In this document: one piece after another, positions 52,662 through 61,520 of the stretch
How the letters are laid out: each line of letters opens with the position of its first letter
Numbering within the stretch: the first letter of the stretch is position 1
Assembly: GCA_021732785.1 (NCBI GenBank)
Contig: JAKFUG010000036.1
Location: 1 to 64,000 of the forward strand
Length of the DNA stretch: 64,000 bases
Reading direction: 5' to 3'
DNA from: Planctomycetaceae bacterium
Lineage (GTDB): Bacteria; Planctomycetota; Planctomycetia; Planctomycetales; Planctomycetaceae
The notes under the pieces: generated by a model
The model's database searches: none
The model's input: the letters and a program-made list of their open reading frames with translations, nothing else
What the model was told of the DNA's origin: nothing
Program-made: the position numbers and the translations under genes

Positions 52662-54926
52662 ATGGCCACTGGCGAAAAACGCAAATACAAAGTCATCGGT
52701 ACGCGGCCGCTGCGCCATGACGGCGTGGATAAGCTCACCGGCCGCGCTCAATACGGGGCCGATATTCGCCTGACGGGGATGTTGCACGGCGTGGTCCTGC
52801 GCAGTCCGCATGCGCATGCGAAGATCAAATCGATCGACACGTCCGCGGCCGCCGCGCTGCCCGGTGTCCGGGCGATTTGCACGTCCGCCGATTTCCCGGA
52901 TCAGGTCGGCCGCATCGTGGAACTCGGTGAAGGGGCCGTCAACATGCGGCACCTCTCCGCAAATGTCATGGCTCACGACAAGGCGCTTTATAAAGGTCAC
53001 GCGGTCGCCGCCGTTGCTGCGGACAGCATCCATATTGCAGAAGAAGCGGCGAAGCTCATCAAGATCGATTACGAACCGTTGCCGCCGGTGATGGAAGTCC
53101 TCGGTGCGATGCGCGACGACGCGCCGTTGCTGAACGACGACGTTCGCATGACGGAAATGGGGACCGTCAAGCCGGAGACCAAGCCCTCGAACGTCGCCGC
53201 GAAGTTTCTCTTCACCAAGGGAGACGTGACCGCCGGGTTCGCCAAAGCCGACATCATCATTGAACGCGAGTTCCGCACGGCCACGGTGCATCAGGGATAT
53301 ATCGAACCCCACAACGCGACGGTGTTGTGGAACGCCGACGGCAAAGTGACGGTGTGGATGAGCACGCAGGGGACGTTTACCGCCCGGCAGCAAACCGCGG
53401 AATTGGTGGGCATCGCGGTCTCCGATGTCAAAGTCGTGCCGATGGAAATCGGCGGCGGATTCGGCGGGAAGATCTCGGTTTATTTGCCGCCCGTTGCGGC
53501 GATTCTCTCCCGCAAGAGTGGCAAGCCGGTTCAAATCCAAATGGAACGGGCCGCGGTCTTCGAAGCCACCGGACCGACGCCGGGGTCGTTCATGCGGGTG
53601 AAGGTGGGGGCGACGCGCGACGGCAAGATCGTCGCCGGGGAGGCGTGGATTGCGTTTGAAGCCGGCGCGTTTCCGGGTTCGCCGATCGCGCCGGGCTGCA
53701 TGTGCGTCTTTTCCTGCTACGACATTCCCGATGCCCGCGTGGAAGGCTACGACGTCTGCGTGAACAAGCCGCGGTCCAATGCCTATCGGGCTCCGGGATC
53801 AACGCAGGTCGCGTTCGCGATGGAAACCGTCGTCGATGAAATCTGCGAGAAACTCGGCGTCGATGCCGCCGAGTTCCGGATCAAAAACGGCGCGAAGGAA
53901 GGGACCCGCCGCGTCGATGGCCCGGTCTACCACCGCATCGGCATGATCGAAACGGTCGAAGCCATTCGGGATAGCGAACACTATCAGTCGAAGCTGACTG
54001 GTCCCAATCGTGGCCGCGGGATTGCCACCGGATTCTGGTTCAATGCGGGACTCAAGTCAGCGGTAGTGGCGACCGTGAATCTCGATGGCACGGTTTCGTT
54101 GATTGAAGGCTCGACTGATATCGGCGGTTCGCGCACCGGCATCGCGATGCAGTTGGCCGAAACGTTGGGTATCGCCGCGGAAGCCGTGAAACCGCAGGTC
54201 GCGGATACGGACAGCATCGGCTACACCGACGTGACCGGCGGCAGCCGCGTCACCTTTGCCACGGGGATTGCCGCGGTGGAAGCGGCGAAAGAAATCCAGA
54301 AGCAGATGGTCGAACGGGCCGCGCTGCTATGGGAAGTCGACTCCGCATCGGTGAAGTACGAAGACGGCAAGGTCATTGGCCCAGCGGAAAAATCATTCAG
54401 CTTCGCCGAACTCGCGGCGAAGATTCACGAAGTGGGCGGCGCCGTCATCGGGCACGGGACATCGAGTTCCGCCGAGCAAGGCGGCGCGTTCGGAACCCAC
54501 TGCGTCGATGTCGAAGTCGACCCCGACACCGGCAAGGTGCAGATTCTGCGGTATACCATCGCTCAGGACGCCGGCACCGCGATTCACCCCAGCTATGTGG
54601 AAGGCCAGATGCAGGGCGGCGTGGTGCAGGGGATCGGCTGGGCCCTCAATGAAGAATACTTCTATGATGACAAGGGCGTGATGCGGAACGCGACGTTCCT
54701 CGATTACCGCATCCCCACGTGTTATGACGTGCCGATGATTGAAACGATCATCGTCGAAGTCCCGGATCCGGCTCATCCGTACGGCGTCCGCGGCGTGGGC
54801 GAAGTCCCGATCTGTCCGCCACCCGCCGCCATTGCCAATGCGATTCACGCCGCCGTCGGCGTCCGCATGCGTGATCTGCCGATGTCCCCTCCGAAAGTCT
54901 GCGCCGCCGTGATGCAGAAGAAATAA
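52662..54926 (+). CDS. Molybdenum hydroxylase large (Mo-binding) subunit, xanthine dehydrogenase family
   Basis: A 754-residue catalytic subunit binding a molybdopterin cofactor. Key parts: the N-terminal hammerhead domain (KVIGTRPLRHDGVDKLTGRA), GGGFGGK at about 264-270, the active-site loop NAYRAPGSTQVAFAMETVVD at about 372-391, and the catalytic Glu in RGVGEVPICP at about 711. The loop lacks the CSFR signature of CO dehydrogenase, so it is probably a purine, aldehyde or aromatic hydroxylase; the substrate is not predictable. GAGGA precedes the ATG. A MoaD-like gene follows at 54978. Confidence 0.93.
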   Translation: MATGEKRKYKVIGTRPLRHDGVDKLTGRAQYGADIRLTGMLHGVVLRSPHAHAKIKSIDTSAAAALPGVRAICTSADFPDQVGRIVELGEGAVNMRHLSANVMAHDKALYKGHAVAAVAADSIHIAEEAAKLIKIDYEPLPPVMEVLGAMRDDAPLLNDDVRMTEMGTVKPETKPSNVAAKFLFTKGDVTAGFAKADIIIEREFRTATVHQGYIEPHNATVLWNADGKVTVWMSTQGTFTARQQTAELVGIAVSDVKVVPMEIGGGFGGKISVYLPPVAAILSRKSGKPVQIQMERAAVFEATGPTPGSFMRVKVGATRDGKIVAGEAWIAFEAGAFPGSPIAPGCMCVFSCYDIPDARVEGYDVCVNKPRSNAYRAPGSTQVAFAMETVVDEICEKLGVDAAEFRIKNGAKEGTRRVDGPVYHRIGMIETVEAIRDSEHYQSKLTGPNRGRGIATGFWFNAGLKSAVVATVNLDGTVSLIEGSTDIGGSRTGIAMQLAETLGIAAEAVKPQVADTDSIGYTDVTGGSRVTFATGIAAVEAAKEIQKQMVERAALLWEVDSASVKYEDGKVIGPAEKSFSFAELAAKIHEVGGAVIGHGTSSSAEQGGAFGTHCVDVEVDPDTGKVQILRYTIAQDAGTAIHPSYVEGQMQGGVVQGIGWALNEEYFYDDKGVMRNATFLDYRIPTCYDVPMIETIIVEVPDPAHPYGVRGVGEVPICPPPAAIANAIHAAVGVRMRDLPMSPPKVCAAVMQKK

Positions 54927-54937
54927 ATCTCCAGAAG

Positions 54938-54959
54938 CCCAGCCATTCCGATGGCTGGG
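54938..54959 (+). terminator. Terminator hairpin after the large subunit
   Basis: A perfect 9-bp stem (CCCAGCCAT with ATGGCTGGG) around TCCG, then TCTCTTC. It lies 12 bases after the stop and 19 bases before the MoaD-like start. It shares the GAAGCCC...TTCCGA...GGGTCT plan with 23699, 33887 and 45035. Confidence 0.75.
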
Positions 54960-54977
54960 TCTCTTCACGATATCATC

Positions 54978-55241
54978 ATGCCCACGGTCTACATCCCCCC
55001 CGCCCTGCGCGACCTCACCGGCGGTGTTGAAACCGTCGAAGGAAAAGGTCAAACCGTTCGTGCCGTGCTCGTGGACCTCGAACCGCGCTATCCCGGCCTC
55101 ACCGCAAAGCTCTGCATCGATGACGCCCTGCGTCCCGGATTAATGGTCGCCGTCAGTGGAACAATGTCGCGACAGGGCCTCCGCACGCCAGTCCCCGCAA
55201 ATGCCGAAGTCCACTTTCTGCCCGCTCTCGGCGGCGGTTGA
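54978..55241 (+). CDS. MoaD/ThiS-family small sulfur carrier
   Basis: An 87-residue ubiquitin-like protein ending in Gly-Gly-Gly. MoaD and ThiS relatives carry sulfur as a thiocarboxylate on the last glycine of a C-terminal GG, MoaD for building molybdopterin. Visible features are the beta-grasp pattern (TVYIPPALRDLTGG, LVDLEPRYPGL, AEVHFLPALGGG). Its position next to a molybdopterin enzyme suggests a role in its cofactor. It is separated from that gene by the hairpin at 54938. No moaE or moeB is in the window. Confidence 0.82.
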   Translation: MPTVYIPPALRDLTGGVETVEGKGQTVRAVLVDLEPRYPGLTAKLCIDDALRPGLMVAVSGTMSRQGLRTPVPANAEVHFLPALGGG

Positions 55242-55324
55242 TTCCCCCGGCGGGTGCCGCTGGATAATCTATCACTCATCGTTTCGCGATGTGGCAGAGG
55301 GATTCTTTTAGCGGCGGATTGGCA

Positions 55325-55888
55325 ATGACAAAAACAACATGGCAGTGGGCAGCAGCGGCGGTCGTCATGACGGGCGTGGCTTTGGGTGCGTATCGAGTCA
55401 CGGCTCAAACTCAGGCGGAAACGAACATCGCGTCTGCCACCATTGATCTGGGCACGGTCGTCAGCGATGCCGAGAAATCCGTGAAGTGGTATCGCGATGT
55501 CGTCGGGTTCGAAGAAGTCGCCACGTTCGACTTCCCCGGTGACTTTGCCAAGCAGATCGGGCTGACGAATTCGCTTCCTGGCCATGTTCACGTGATGAAG
55601 TTGGGAAGCGGGCCCGGAGCGACAGGTCTGAAACTGATGCAGTTCAAGACCGCACCGGGCGCGCGGGTTGATCAGACTTTTATCCATTCGAGCTACGGAT
55701 TCCGTTACCTCACCATCATCGTGAAAGACATGCCGACGGCGATGGCGCGAGCGGCGAAGCACGGTGCGAAGCCCCTCTCCGGAGAAGCGGTCGCCATTCC
55801 AGCGGACATTGCCAAGGGGCAATACATTGCCGTCCTGCGCGATCCGGATGGCAACTTTGTGGAACTCGTCGGTCCGAAGGCGGAATAG
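55325..55888 (+). CDS. Exported VOC (glyoxalase-fold) protein
   Basis: A 187-residue protein with a hydrophobic signal (WQWAAAAVVMTGVALGAYRV, cleavage near TAQ) and one vicinal-oxygen-chelate domain: VVSDAEKSVKWYRDVVGFEE, GLKLMQFKTAPG, SSYGFRYLTIIVKDM and the C-terminal YIAVLRDPDGNFVELVGP. VOC proteins bind a metal and act on small molecules, including glyoxal adducts, aromatic diols and antibiotics. An exported form is less usual. The substrate is unknown. The ATG at 55325 keeps the signal peptide. Confidence 0.82.
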   Translation: MTKTTWQWAAAAVVMTGVALGAYRVTAQTQAETNIASATIDLGTVVSDAEKSVKWYRDVVGFEEVATFDFPGDFAKQIGLTNSLPGHVHVMKLGSGPGATGLKLMQFKTAPGARVDQTFIHSSYGFRYLTIIVKDMPTAMARAAKHGAKPLSGEAVAIPADIAKGQYIAVLRDPDGNFVELVGPKAE

Positions 55889-55915
55889 GACCACTTCACA
55901 ATGGCTGCGGAATTT

Positions 55916-55988
55916 GTGAGCGGCAAGGCGCTAGCCGCCGGTTCTTCGCAGTCCAAAATACACCGGCGGCTAGCGCCTCACCGCTCAC
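55916..55988. repeat. GTGAGCGGNANGGCGCT palindrome, family D copy 2
   Basis: Arms 55916-55942 and 55962-55988 are 27 bases and match at 25 (two more pairs extend outside). Compared with copy 1 at 37600-37672, arm order and sequence are the same apart from GCTAGCC replacing GCTCGCC and a different 19-base loop. It sits 12 bases before the GTG start of the DUF309 gene. Confidence 0.85.
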
Positions 55989-55999
55989 AATCTGGGTTT

Positions 56000-56497
56000 G
56001 TGTCCGTGTTGCCGCCCTACACATACGTCCCCGGGCAATCGCCGCATCCGGTGAGCGACCCACGCGGGCATGCGTACGATCACAGCGCTGAACCGGTCCC
56101 ACCTCTCGATCCGACGCATCCCGAGCAATCGCCCGCCTGGTGTGAAGCCGTGGCATTGTTTGAAGCCGGCTTCTATTGGGAAGCCCATGAGGCCTGGGAA
56201 AGTCTCTGGCACGCCGCCGGACGAACGGGGCCGGTGGCAGATTGTCTTAAAGGACTCATCAAATGGGCGGCCGCGGGGGTGAAAGTCCGCGAAGGCCGTC
56301 TCGAAGGCGTGCGGCGGCATTGTCGCCGGGCTGCGGAATTATTTCGGAGTGCGCTCATGGAATCCGGCGTGTCTCCCATCGCCGGTCTTGCTTCCGTACA
56401 AATTCTCTCATTGCTGGAAGCTGCCCAAAATTCGCTGCCGACCGCTGTCGGAAGCCCTTTTGATGTGCATCCGATTCACGGGTGGACACTTCGTTGA
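56000..56497 (+). CDS. DUF309-family protein
   Basis: A 165-residue protein. The family signature, ALFEAGFYWEAHEAWESLWH followed by LKGLIKWAAAGVKVREGRLE and GVRRHCRRAAELF, fits DUF309, a helical domain of unknown function found across bacteria. The N-terminal 45 residues are Pro-rich and extra. The start is uncertain because repeat D abuts the gene: GTG at 56000 is the first plausible codon after it (GTG at 56006 is also possible). Read-through of the repeat would extend the frame to 55901 but encodes only the palindrome. Confidence 0.7.
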   Translation: MSVLPPYTYVPGQSPHPVSDPRGHAYDHSAEPVPPLDPTHPEQSPAWCEAVALFEAGFYWEAHEAWESLWHAAGRTGPVADCLKGLIKWAAAGVKVREGRLEGVRRHCRRAAELFRSALMESGVSPIAGLASVQILSLLEAAQNSLPTAVGSPFDVHPIHGWTLR

Positions 56498-57322
56498 CAG
56501 AAAAGCGAGTGGTCGTCGGCTTGCCGTGGGCCGTAGAGTTTAACGCACGCACTTCGTGAGAAAATTCGCGGCGGCTGGAACATCAACCGGCAACTCCTGC
56601 GGTTGCATTCGTGCGGATTTCACAAAGGCTGGCAACGAATCCGGCTTGACAGTTCGCGGCGAATTTGCTGGATCGAGCGGTTGCAGCAGAGTTCCCGGCC
56701 TTGAGCATCGCTCGGCCGTCGTTGCGGAATACCCTGTTTCCCCGGCAGGGCAGGCGTTTCGGTCCAGTCTGCGAAAGACGGCAGTTTTGCGGGACTTTTC
56801 CGGTGAACTGTGGGGGTTTTTGCAACTTGGCTCCAGCAAACGCGAACCTCGTTCACATTCGTGAGAAGAGGAGTCAAGAGCAGAACGGGTTGTGACGATA
56901 GATTTACCCTGACGGAATGCAGCGATCCGACCCGCAAATCATCGCAACACGATGAGACGCAAGTCACCGGGAAAGATCAAAGCTCCGTCAAGGGGGGGTT
57001 GGGACATTTCGTGGGATCTCATTTCAGAGCCGGGATGCTCTGGTCGAGTGCCATTGCCAGTTTCGTCTCCCCCTCGGGAGGCCGTTCTTGGATCGGAACG
57101 GTCGACCACGCAGAAGCCAAGACAACGATAACCGGTCAGGAATCACCGTCGCGACTGGCGGGGATTTGCACCAGAGAGAGACGGCCCCGCTTGACCGACG
57201 GCGGCATTGCCTGAGACCCAGCGGGCTAGGACAGCCGCGCATCGTACATGTACGAGGGGTGAAGATCCGGAGGGTCGCGACGCCCTTCCCTCGAGACCAC
57301 ATTGGTGATTGGAGAGCCCGCG
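56498..57322. other. Long gene-free stretch before the HTH-receiver gene
   Basis: About 825 bases without a gene I can support. Open frames of about 100 codons on both strands (56540-56864) have no recognisable content. The only clear structure is a perfect 14-base palindrome at 57242-57255. The length suggests an extended leader or regulatory region for the gene at 57323, or a decayed gene. Confidence 0.45.
57242..57255. promoter_or_regulatory. 14-bp palindrome, candidate operator
   Basis: The sequence TCGTACATGTACGA is a perfect palindrome 67 bases before the ATG of a DNA-binding protein gene. Size and symmetry suit a dimeric MerR/BldC-type regulator, so autoregulation is possible. This is inference from position and symmetry only. 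Confidence 0.4.
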
Positions 57323-57895
57323 ATGAGAACGATCTTCACTACTGGTCAAGTAGCTAAGATCTGCAAAGTTGCCCCACGAACCGTTTCCAAATGGTTCGAC
57401 TCAGGTCGACTGCGCGGCTATCGGATTCCTGGTTCCCAGGACCGCCGCATCCCCCGTGAACACCTCATTCGGTTCCTCAAGGAGCATGGTATGCCCCTGG
57501 GTGAACTCGAAGATGAAGCCATGGGCAAGCTGCTGCTTGTCGGTGTGGAAGGGCCCGTCAAAGCCCAACTGCTCGACTTGATGCCGCCGGAAGACTACAA
57601 GATCGAAACGGCCAATAGCGGTTTTGAAGCCGGTATTCAGGCGGAATCGCTCCACCCGGATTGCGTGGTCATCGACTTCGGCATGGGCCGGACCGAAGCC
57701 ATGCTGATCGCTCAGAACCTGCGGAAGAATCAGGACTACGCTGATGCGGTCCTGGTCGCTCTCCTCAGCGACGACGATACCGCCAGCGGGTTTGACCGCT
57801 CGGTGTTCAACGAAACTTTCCGTAAGCCGTTCGATGCGGCGTTGCTGGCGGAACGCATCCGCACGCTGGTCGGCCGCAAGAAGCAACTTGCCTAG
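57323..57895 (+). CDS. MerR/BldC-like HTH fused to a receiver-like domain
   Basis: A 190-residue regulator. Residues about 3-60 form a winged helix-turn-helix of the excisionase/BldC type (TTGQVAKICKVAPRTVSKWF, then SGRLRGYRIPGSQDRRIPRE). Residues about 68-185 resemble a response-regulator receiver: the Asp of CVVIDFGMG fits the phosphorylation site and the Lys of FRKPFD the conserved lysine, but the acidic pair after the first strand is lost (LLLVGVEGP). It may respond to something other than phosphorylation. GGAGAG precedes the ATG by seven bases. A strong terminator follows. From memory, this domain pair is common in planctomycetes. Confidence 0.85.
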   Translation: MRTIFTTGQVAKICKVAPRTVSKWFDSGRLRGYRIPGSQDRRIPREHLIRFLKEHGMPLGELEDEAMGKLLLVGVEGPVKAQLLDLMPPEDYKIETANSGFEAGIQAESLHPDCVVIDFGMGRTEAMLIAQNLRKNQDYADAVLVALLSDDDTASGFDRSVFNETFRKPFDAALLAERIRTLVGRKKQLA

Positions 57896-58034
57896 AGTGG
57901 ATAGGAAATCCCTCGGCGGCCGAACTGAAAGGACACCGTTTGCCCGCCGTTGCCATGGAGCGGAAATTTCGGACTGAGCGTGTCGACGACCAGGGAAGGT
58001 AACGTCCCCCGCCGGTGACGAATGCGAATACAAT

Positions 58035-58070
58035 AACGGCCCGCACGATCCCAGGATCGCGCGGGCCGTT
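58035..58070 (+). terminator. Terminator after the HTH-receiver gene
   Basis: A 17-base stem with one mismatch (58035-58051 with 58054-58070) and a 2-base loop, followed by GTGTTTTG. It lies 140 bases after the stop. Confidence 0.7.
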
Positions 58071-58091
58071 GTGTTTTGAGGGGCTTCTTTT

Positions 58092-58171
58092 GTAGGGTTT
58101 GCCGAGTCTTCGAGGCGAACCTCTTGATGGCACTCGAAGATGGTTCGCCTCGAAGACTCGGCAAACCCTAC
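58092..58171. repeat. Perfect 30-bp palindrome (family L)
   Basis: Arms 58092-58121 and 58142-58171 are complementary over all 30 bases, around a 20-base spacer. The arm contains GTAGGGTTTGCCGAGTCTTC. It ends six bases from the stop of the convergent unknown gene at 58178. It is the longest perfect palindrome found here. Confidence 0.85.
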
Positions 58172-58177
58172 TACAAC

Positions 58178-58624
58178 TCAATCATCGAATGCAAGGTCTC
58201 GCACCTGGCCGGAGACGTAGTCGCATCGCCAGAGCCGTTCATCAGTGTCGGGGCCATCGAAATAAATCATCGCAGTGTCAGGGCGTTCGGGCCACAACAG
58301 CACGATTGCCTCGATTCTCAACCCGAGAATCTCATGTGCGCCTTCAGGGATTTCATGGGCTGCATGCTTTAGCAGCGGTTCGATTTGGACCAGCAGCGCC
58401 TCGGGAACGGGAACAAAGCTCTGTGCTTGGAATATCAACTGTTCGTTAGGACGGTCCGCGCCTGCAATCAGAATCCGAAACGAAGCTAACGGGTGTCCCA
58501 AATCAGCGACCCACGCTTCCTCATTATCATCCCAAGTCAGGGTTCCGAGAATCGGATCGTGGAATGGAGCACGGACAATTGCCGGCCGTTGGATTGCGGT
58601 CTTCTTCTTAAACCATCCAAACAT
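58178..58624 (-). CDS. Unknown soluble protein
   Basis: A 148-residue protein starting MFGWFKKK. Middle sequence DPILGTLTWDDNEEAWVADL suggests a small beta-rich domain, with VLLWPERPDTAMIYFDGPDT and a C-terminal RCDYVSGQVRDLAF. I do not recognise a family. The ATG at 58624 lies nine codons inside the longest frame, after AACGTGATG; no strong Shine-Dalgarno is seen. Confidence 0.55.
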   Translation of the reverse strand: MFGWFKKKTAIQRPAIVRAPFHDPILGTLTWDDNEEAWVADLGHPLASFRILIAGADRPNEQLIFQAQSFVPVPEALLVQIEPLLKHAAHEIPEGAHEILGLRIEAIVLLWPERPDTAMIYFDGPDTDERLWRCDYVSGQVRDLAFDD

Positions 58625-58773
58625 CACGTTCCTTGTCGGTGAGCACGGCACCTATTCCACATACATTGATTTGTTGCACAAGAATGCTGATGAGCCGACT
58701 ACCATCTGAAAACGAAAAAACCCCAGTCGGCATAACCTACTGAGGCTCATTTGTCTACTTGTCAAACACAAAA

Positions 58774-58847
58774 CGAGGCGGACGGGGCTCGAACCCGCAA
58801 CCTCCGGATCGACAGTCCGGTGCTCTAACCAATTGAGCTACCACCCC
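58774..58847 (-). tRNA. tRNA-Asp (GTC)
   Basis: The minus strand folds into a full 74-base cloverleaf: acceptor GGGGTGG with CCGCCTC (two wobble pairs), D arm GCTC-AATTGGTTA-GAGC, anticodon arm CCGGA-CTGTCGA-TCCGG with anticodon GTC, T arm GCGGG-TTCGAGC-CCCGT and discriminator G. No CCA is encoded (CGTTTTG follows). The gene stands alone, with no tRNA neighbours and no integrase nearby. Confidence 0.96.
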
Positions 58848-59295
58848 GACTCGGTCACCCTGAGGCTGCCGTGTCTGTCAGCATCTTAGCAAAATCCTCT
58901 GCACGGTCCAGTCAACCGACTTTCGCACGCCACGATTTTTCTGCAGCCGCTCTTTCGACGGCTTCCGTTACTGAGCACCGAGGCTAATTCGGCACGTTTT
59001 TGAGCCCTTCTTCAGCCGCAGTCCGCGAAACAGACATCGCGGCCACGGTTCGGTTCGGTTCCTGACGAACTTGCCGATTGCCTCGCGTACCGCCTGGGCT
59101 GTGAATTCAGTTGTGCGCATTCACTAAGCACGGTAGCCTGAAAAACGCGCGGCGTTTGTGTGGGACGTTGTAAAAACTTCTCAGCGCCTCAGCCTCGACC
59201 CGGAAATGCAGCGGCGGTACGCTGATTGCTCGTTTGGTGCTCCATCCGGTTGTTCGGCGCTCACATCCCCCAATTTCCTAGGAAAGACACTTTCA
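58848..59295. other. Intergenic region upstream of glnN
   Basis: About 450 bases between the tRNA gene and glnN. It should contain promoters for both. No structured RNA or protein is recognised. A CGGCACGTTTTTGAGC stretch near 58991 only loosely resembles a sigma-54 promoter. Confidence 0.35.
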
Positions 59296-61491
59296 ATGAG
59301 TGGCAGCGAAGCGCGGCTTAAGGCAATCTCGGCAGTCAACAGTTACCAACCCCTTTCGGCTCCCCTCAACTTTGCCGAAACTTCTATCGGGGAATTGTTC
59401 GGAACCAATGTCTTCAGCCTGAAGGTGATGAAGGATCGCCTGCCGAAGAGCGTGTTCAAGGCCGTCGTGAAGACGATTGATGCCGCCGAACCGCTCGACG
59501 CCTCGGTGGCCGATACCGTCGCCTCGGCGATGAAAGACTGGGCCATCGAAAAGGGGGCGACCCACTACGCCCACGTCTTCTACCCGCTGACCGGCATCAC
59601 CGCCGAAAAACACGACAGCTTCCTCGTGCCGGACGGGCAGGGTGGGGCGCTCTCCGAATTCACCGGCGGACAACTCATCCAGGGTGAACCGGATGCGTCG
59701 AGCTTTCCGTCGGGCGGCATTCGCGCGACGTTTGAAGCCCGCGGTTACACCGCCTGGGACGTGACCAGCCCGGCGTACATTCTCGAAAATCCGAACGGCA
59801 CCACACTGGTCATCCCGACCGCGTTCTTCTCGTGGACGGGCGAAGCCCTCGACAAGAAGACTCCGTTGCTGCGGTCGATGAAGGCCCTCAACACGCAGGC
59901 CCAGCGCGTGTTGAAGGTCTTTGGGGCGAAAAACGCCACGCTGGTCACCGCTTCGTGTGGTCCGGAACAGGAGTACTTCCTGATCGACCGCAACTTCTAC
60001 TTTGCCCGCCCGGACCTCATCGCCACGGGTCGGACGCTGTTCGGTGCTCCCCCACCGAAGGGTCAGGAATTCGCCGACCAGTACTTCGGGGCCATTCCCG
60101 ACCGCGTGCTGGCCTGCATGCTCGAAACCGAACGCGAACTGTTCAAGCTCGGCGTACCGGTCAAGACTCGTCACAACGAAGTGGCTCCGAGCCAGTACGA
60201 AATCGCCCCGATCTACGAAAACGCCAACGTCGCGGCCGACCATCAGCAACTCACGATGCTGACGCTCAAGAAAGTGGCGGAAAAGTACGGCCTGTGCTGC
60301 CTGCTGCACGAAAAGCCGTTCGCCGGCGTGAACGGTTCGGGCAAGCACTGTAACTGGTCGCTGGGCAACTCGACGCACGGGAACCTGCTCGATCCGGGCA
60401 AGACGCCCCACGAAAACATGCAGTTCCTGGTCTTCTGTGCCGCGGTCATTCGCGCGGTGCACAAGCATGCCAAGTTGCTGCGGGCCGTGGTGGCTCACGC
60501 TGGTAACGATCATCGCCTCGGTGCGAACGAAGCTCCCCCGGCAATCATCTCGATCTTCCTCGGTGACCAACTCGCCGATGTGTTCGAGCAGATCAAGAAA
60601 TCGGGATCGGCTGCAACCAGCAAACAACCGGGCCTGATGAACGTCGGTGTCGACACGTTGCCGCCGTTGCCGAAGGACGCGGGCGATCGCAACCGCACCA
60701 GCCCGTTCGCCTTCACCGGTAACAAGTTCGAGTTCCGAGCGGTCGGTTCCAACCAATCGCTGTCCGGGCCGCTGGTCGCGTTGAACACGATCATGACGGA
60801 ATCGCTCGATTACATTGCCACCGAACTGGAAAAGGCCACCGGCGGCGACACGAGCAAGCTGGCCGGGGCGGTGCAGGTGCTGCTCAAGCAGATCATCAAC
60901 GACCACGGCGCGGTGATTTTCAACGGCGACGGTTACTCTCAGGAATGGCAGGACGAAGCGGCCAAGCGCGGTCTGCCGAACCTGAAGCAAACCATCGACT
61001 CGCTGACGGCCATCACCGAAAAGCCGGTCATCGACATGTTCGAGAAGTACAAGGTGCTCTCGGAGCGCGAACTGAAGAGCCGCGAAGAGATCTACTTTGA
61101 ACAGTATGTGCTGACGCTCAACGTCGAAGCGAAGATGACCCACGAAATCGCCAAGACGGTCATCTATCCGCATGCCGTTCGTTATCAAAGCGAACTCGCT
61201 GCCGCCGCCGCAAACTGCAAGGCCGCCGGGGTGGGATTCGATGCGACGATTCTTGGCAAGGTGACCGACCTGATCAAGTCGCTGGTCGACAAGATCGGTG
61301 CCCTCGAACACGTGTTGCCGGGGCATGGCGGTCACGGTGTTGCGAACCCGAAGGAAGCCGCCGGGAACTGCTACAAAAACATGAAGCCGGCTATTATTGC
61401 CGTGCGGGAAGTGGTAGACGAACTGGAAACCGTCGTTGCCGACGATTACTGGCCGTTGCCAACGTACCAGGAAATGCTGTTCATCAAGTAA
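59296..61491 (+). CDS. glnN: Glutamine synthetase type III
   Basis: A 731-residue GSIII enzyme making glutamine from glutamate, ammonia and ATP, the cytoplasmic entry point for nitrogen. It carries the type III N-terminal domain ([20 protein letters not shown]), the catalytic region [16 protein letters not shown] (metal-binding Glu), [40 protein letters not shown] and [20 protein letters not shown], and a C-terminal helical part ([20 protein letters not shown]). Length fits the class (about 700-730), far above GSI (470). AGGAAAGACAC precedes the ATG at 59296. A long antisense frame opposite it is a shadow. Confidence 0.96.
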   Translation: MSGSEARLKAISAVNSYQPLSAPLNFAETSIGELFGTNVFSLKVMKDRLPKSVFKAVVKTIDAAEPLDASVADTVASAMKDWAIEKGATHYAHVFYPLTGITAEKHDSFLVPDGQGGALSEFTGGQLIQGEPDASSFPSGGIRATFEARGYTAWDVTSPAYILENPNGTTLVIPTAFFSWTGEALDKKTPLLRSMKALNTQAQRVLKVFGAKNATLVTASCGPEQEYFLIDRNFYFARPDLIATGRTLFGAPPPKGQEFADQYFGAIPDRVLACMLETERELFKLGVPVKTRHNEVAPSQYEIAPIYENANVAADHQQLTMLTLKKVAEKYGLCCLLHEKPFAGVNGSGKHCNWSLGNSTHGNLLDPGKTPHENMQFLVFCAAVIRAVHKHAKLLRAVVAHAGNDHRLGANEAPPAIISIFLGDQLADVFEQIKKSGSAATSKQPGLMNVGVDTLPPLPKDAGDRNRTSPFAFTGNKFEFRAVGSNQSLSGPLVALNTIMTESLDYIATELEKATGGDTSKLAGAVQVLLKQIINDHGAVIFNGDGYSQEWQDEAAKRGLPNLKQTIDSLTAITEKPVIDMFEKYKVLSERELKSREEIYFEQYVLTLNVEAKMTHEIAKTVIYPHAVRYQSELAAAAANCKAAGVGFDATILGKVTDLIKSLVDKIGALEHVLPGHGGHGVANPKEAAGNCYKNMKPAIIAVREVVDELETVVADDYWPLPTYQEMLFIK

Positions 61492-61520
61492 TTGATGTGA
61501 CGGTGTGAAGATGCCATTCG

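Noticed and set aside
56540-56864. Overlapping frames of about 100 codons on both strands
   Set aside because: No recognisable motif, no Shine-Dalgarno, and mutually antisense; kept as a gene-free stretch.
58774-58847. tRNA-Asp as an integration site for a mobile island
   Set aside because: No integrase, no repeated 3' tRNA end and ordinary housekeeping genes on both sides.
58985-59005. Possible sigma-54 promoter upstream of glnN (CGGCACGTTTTTGAGC)
   Set aside because: The GG and GC dinucleotides are one base too far apart and the -12 box does not read TTGC.
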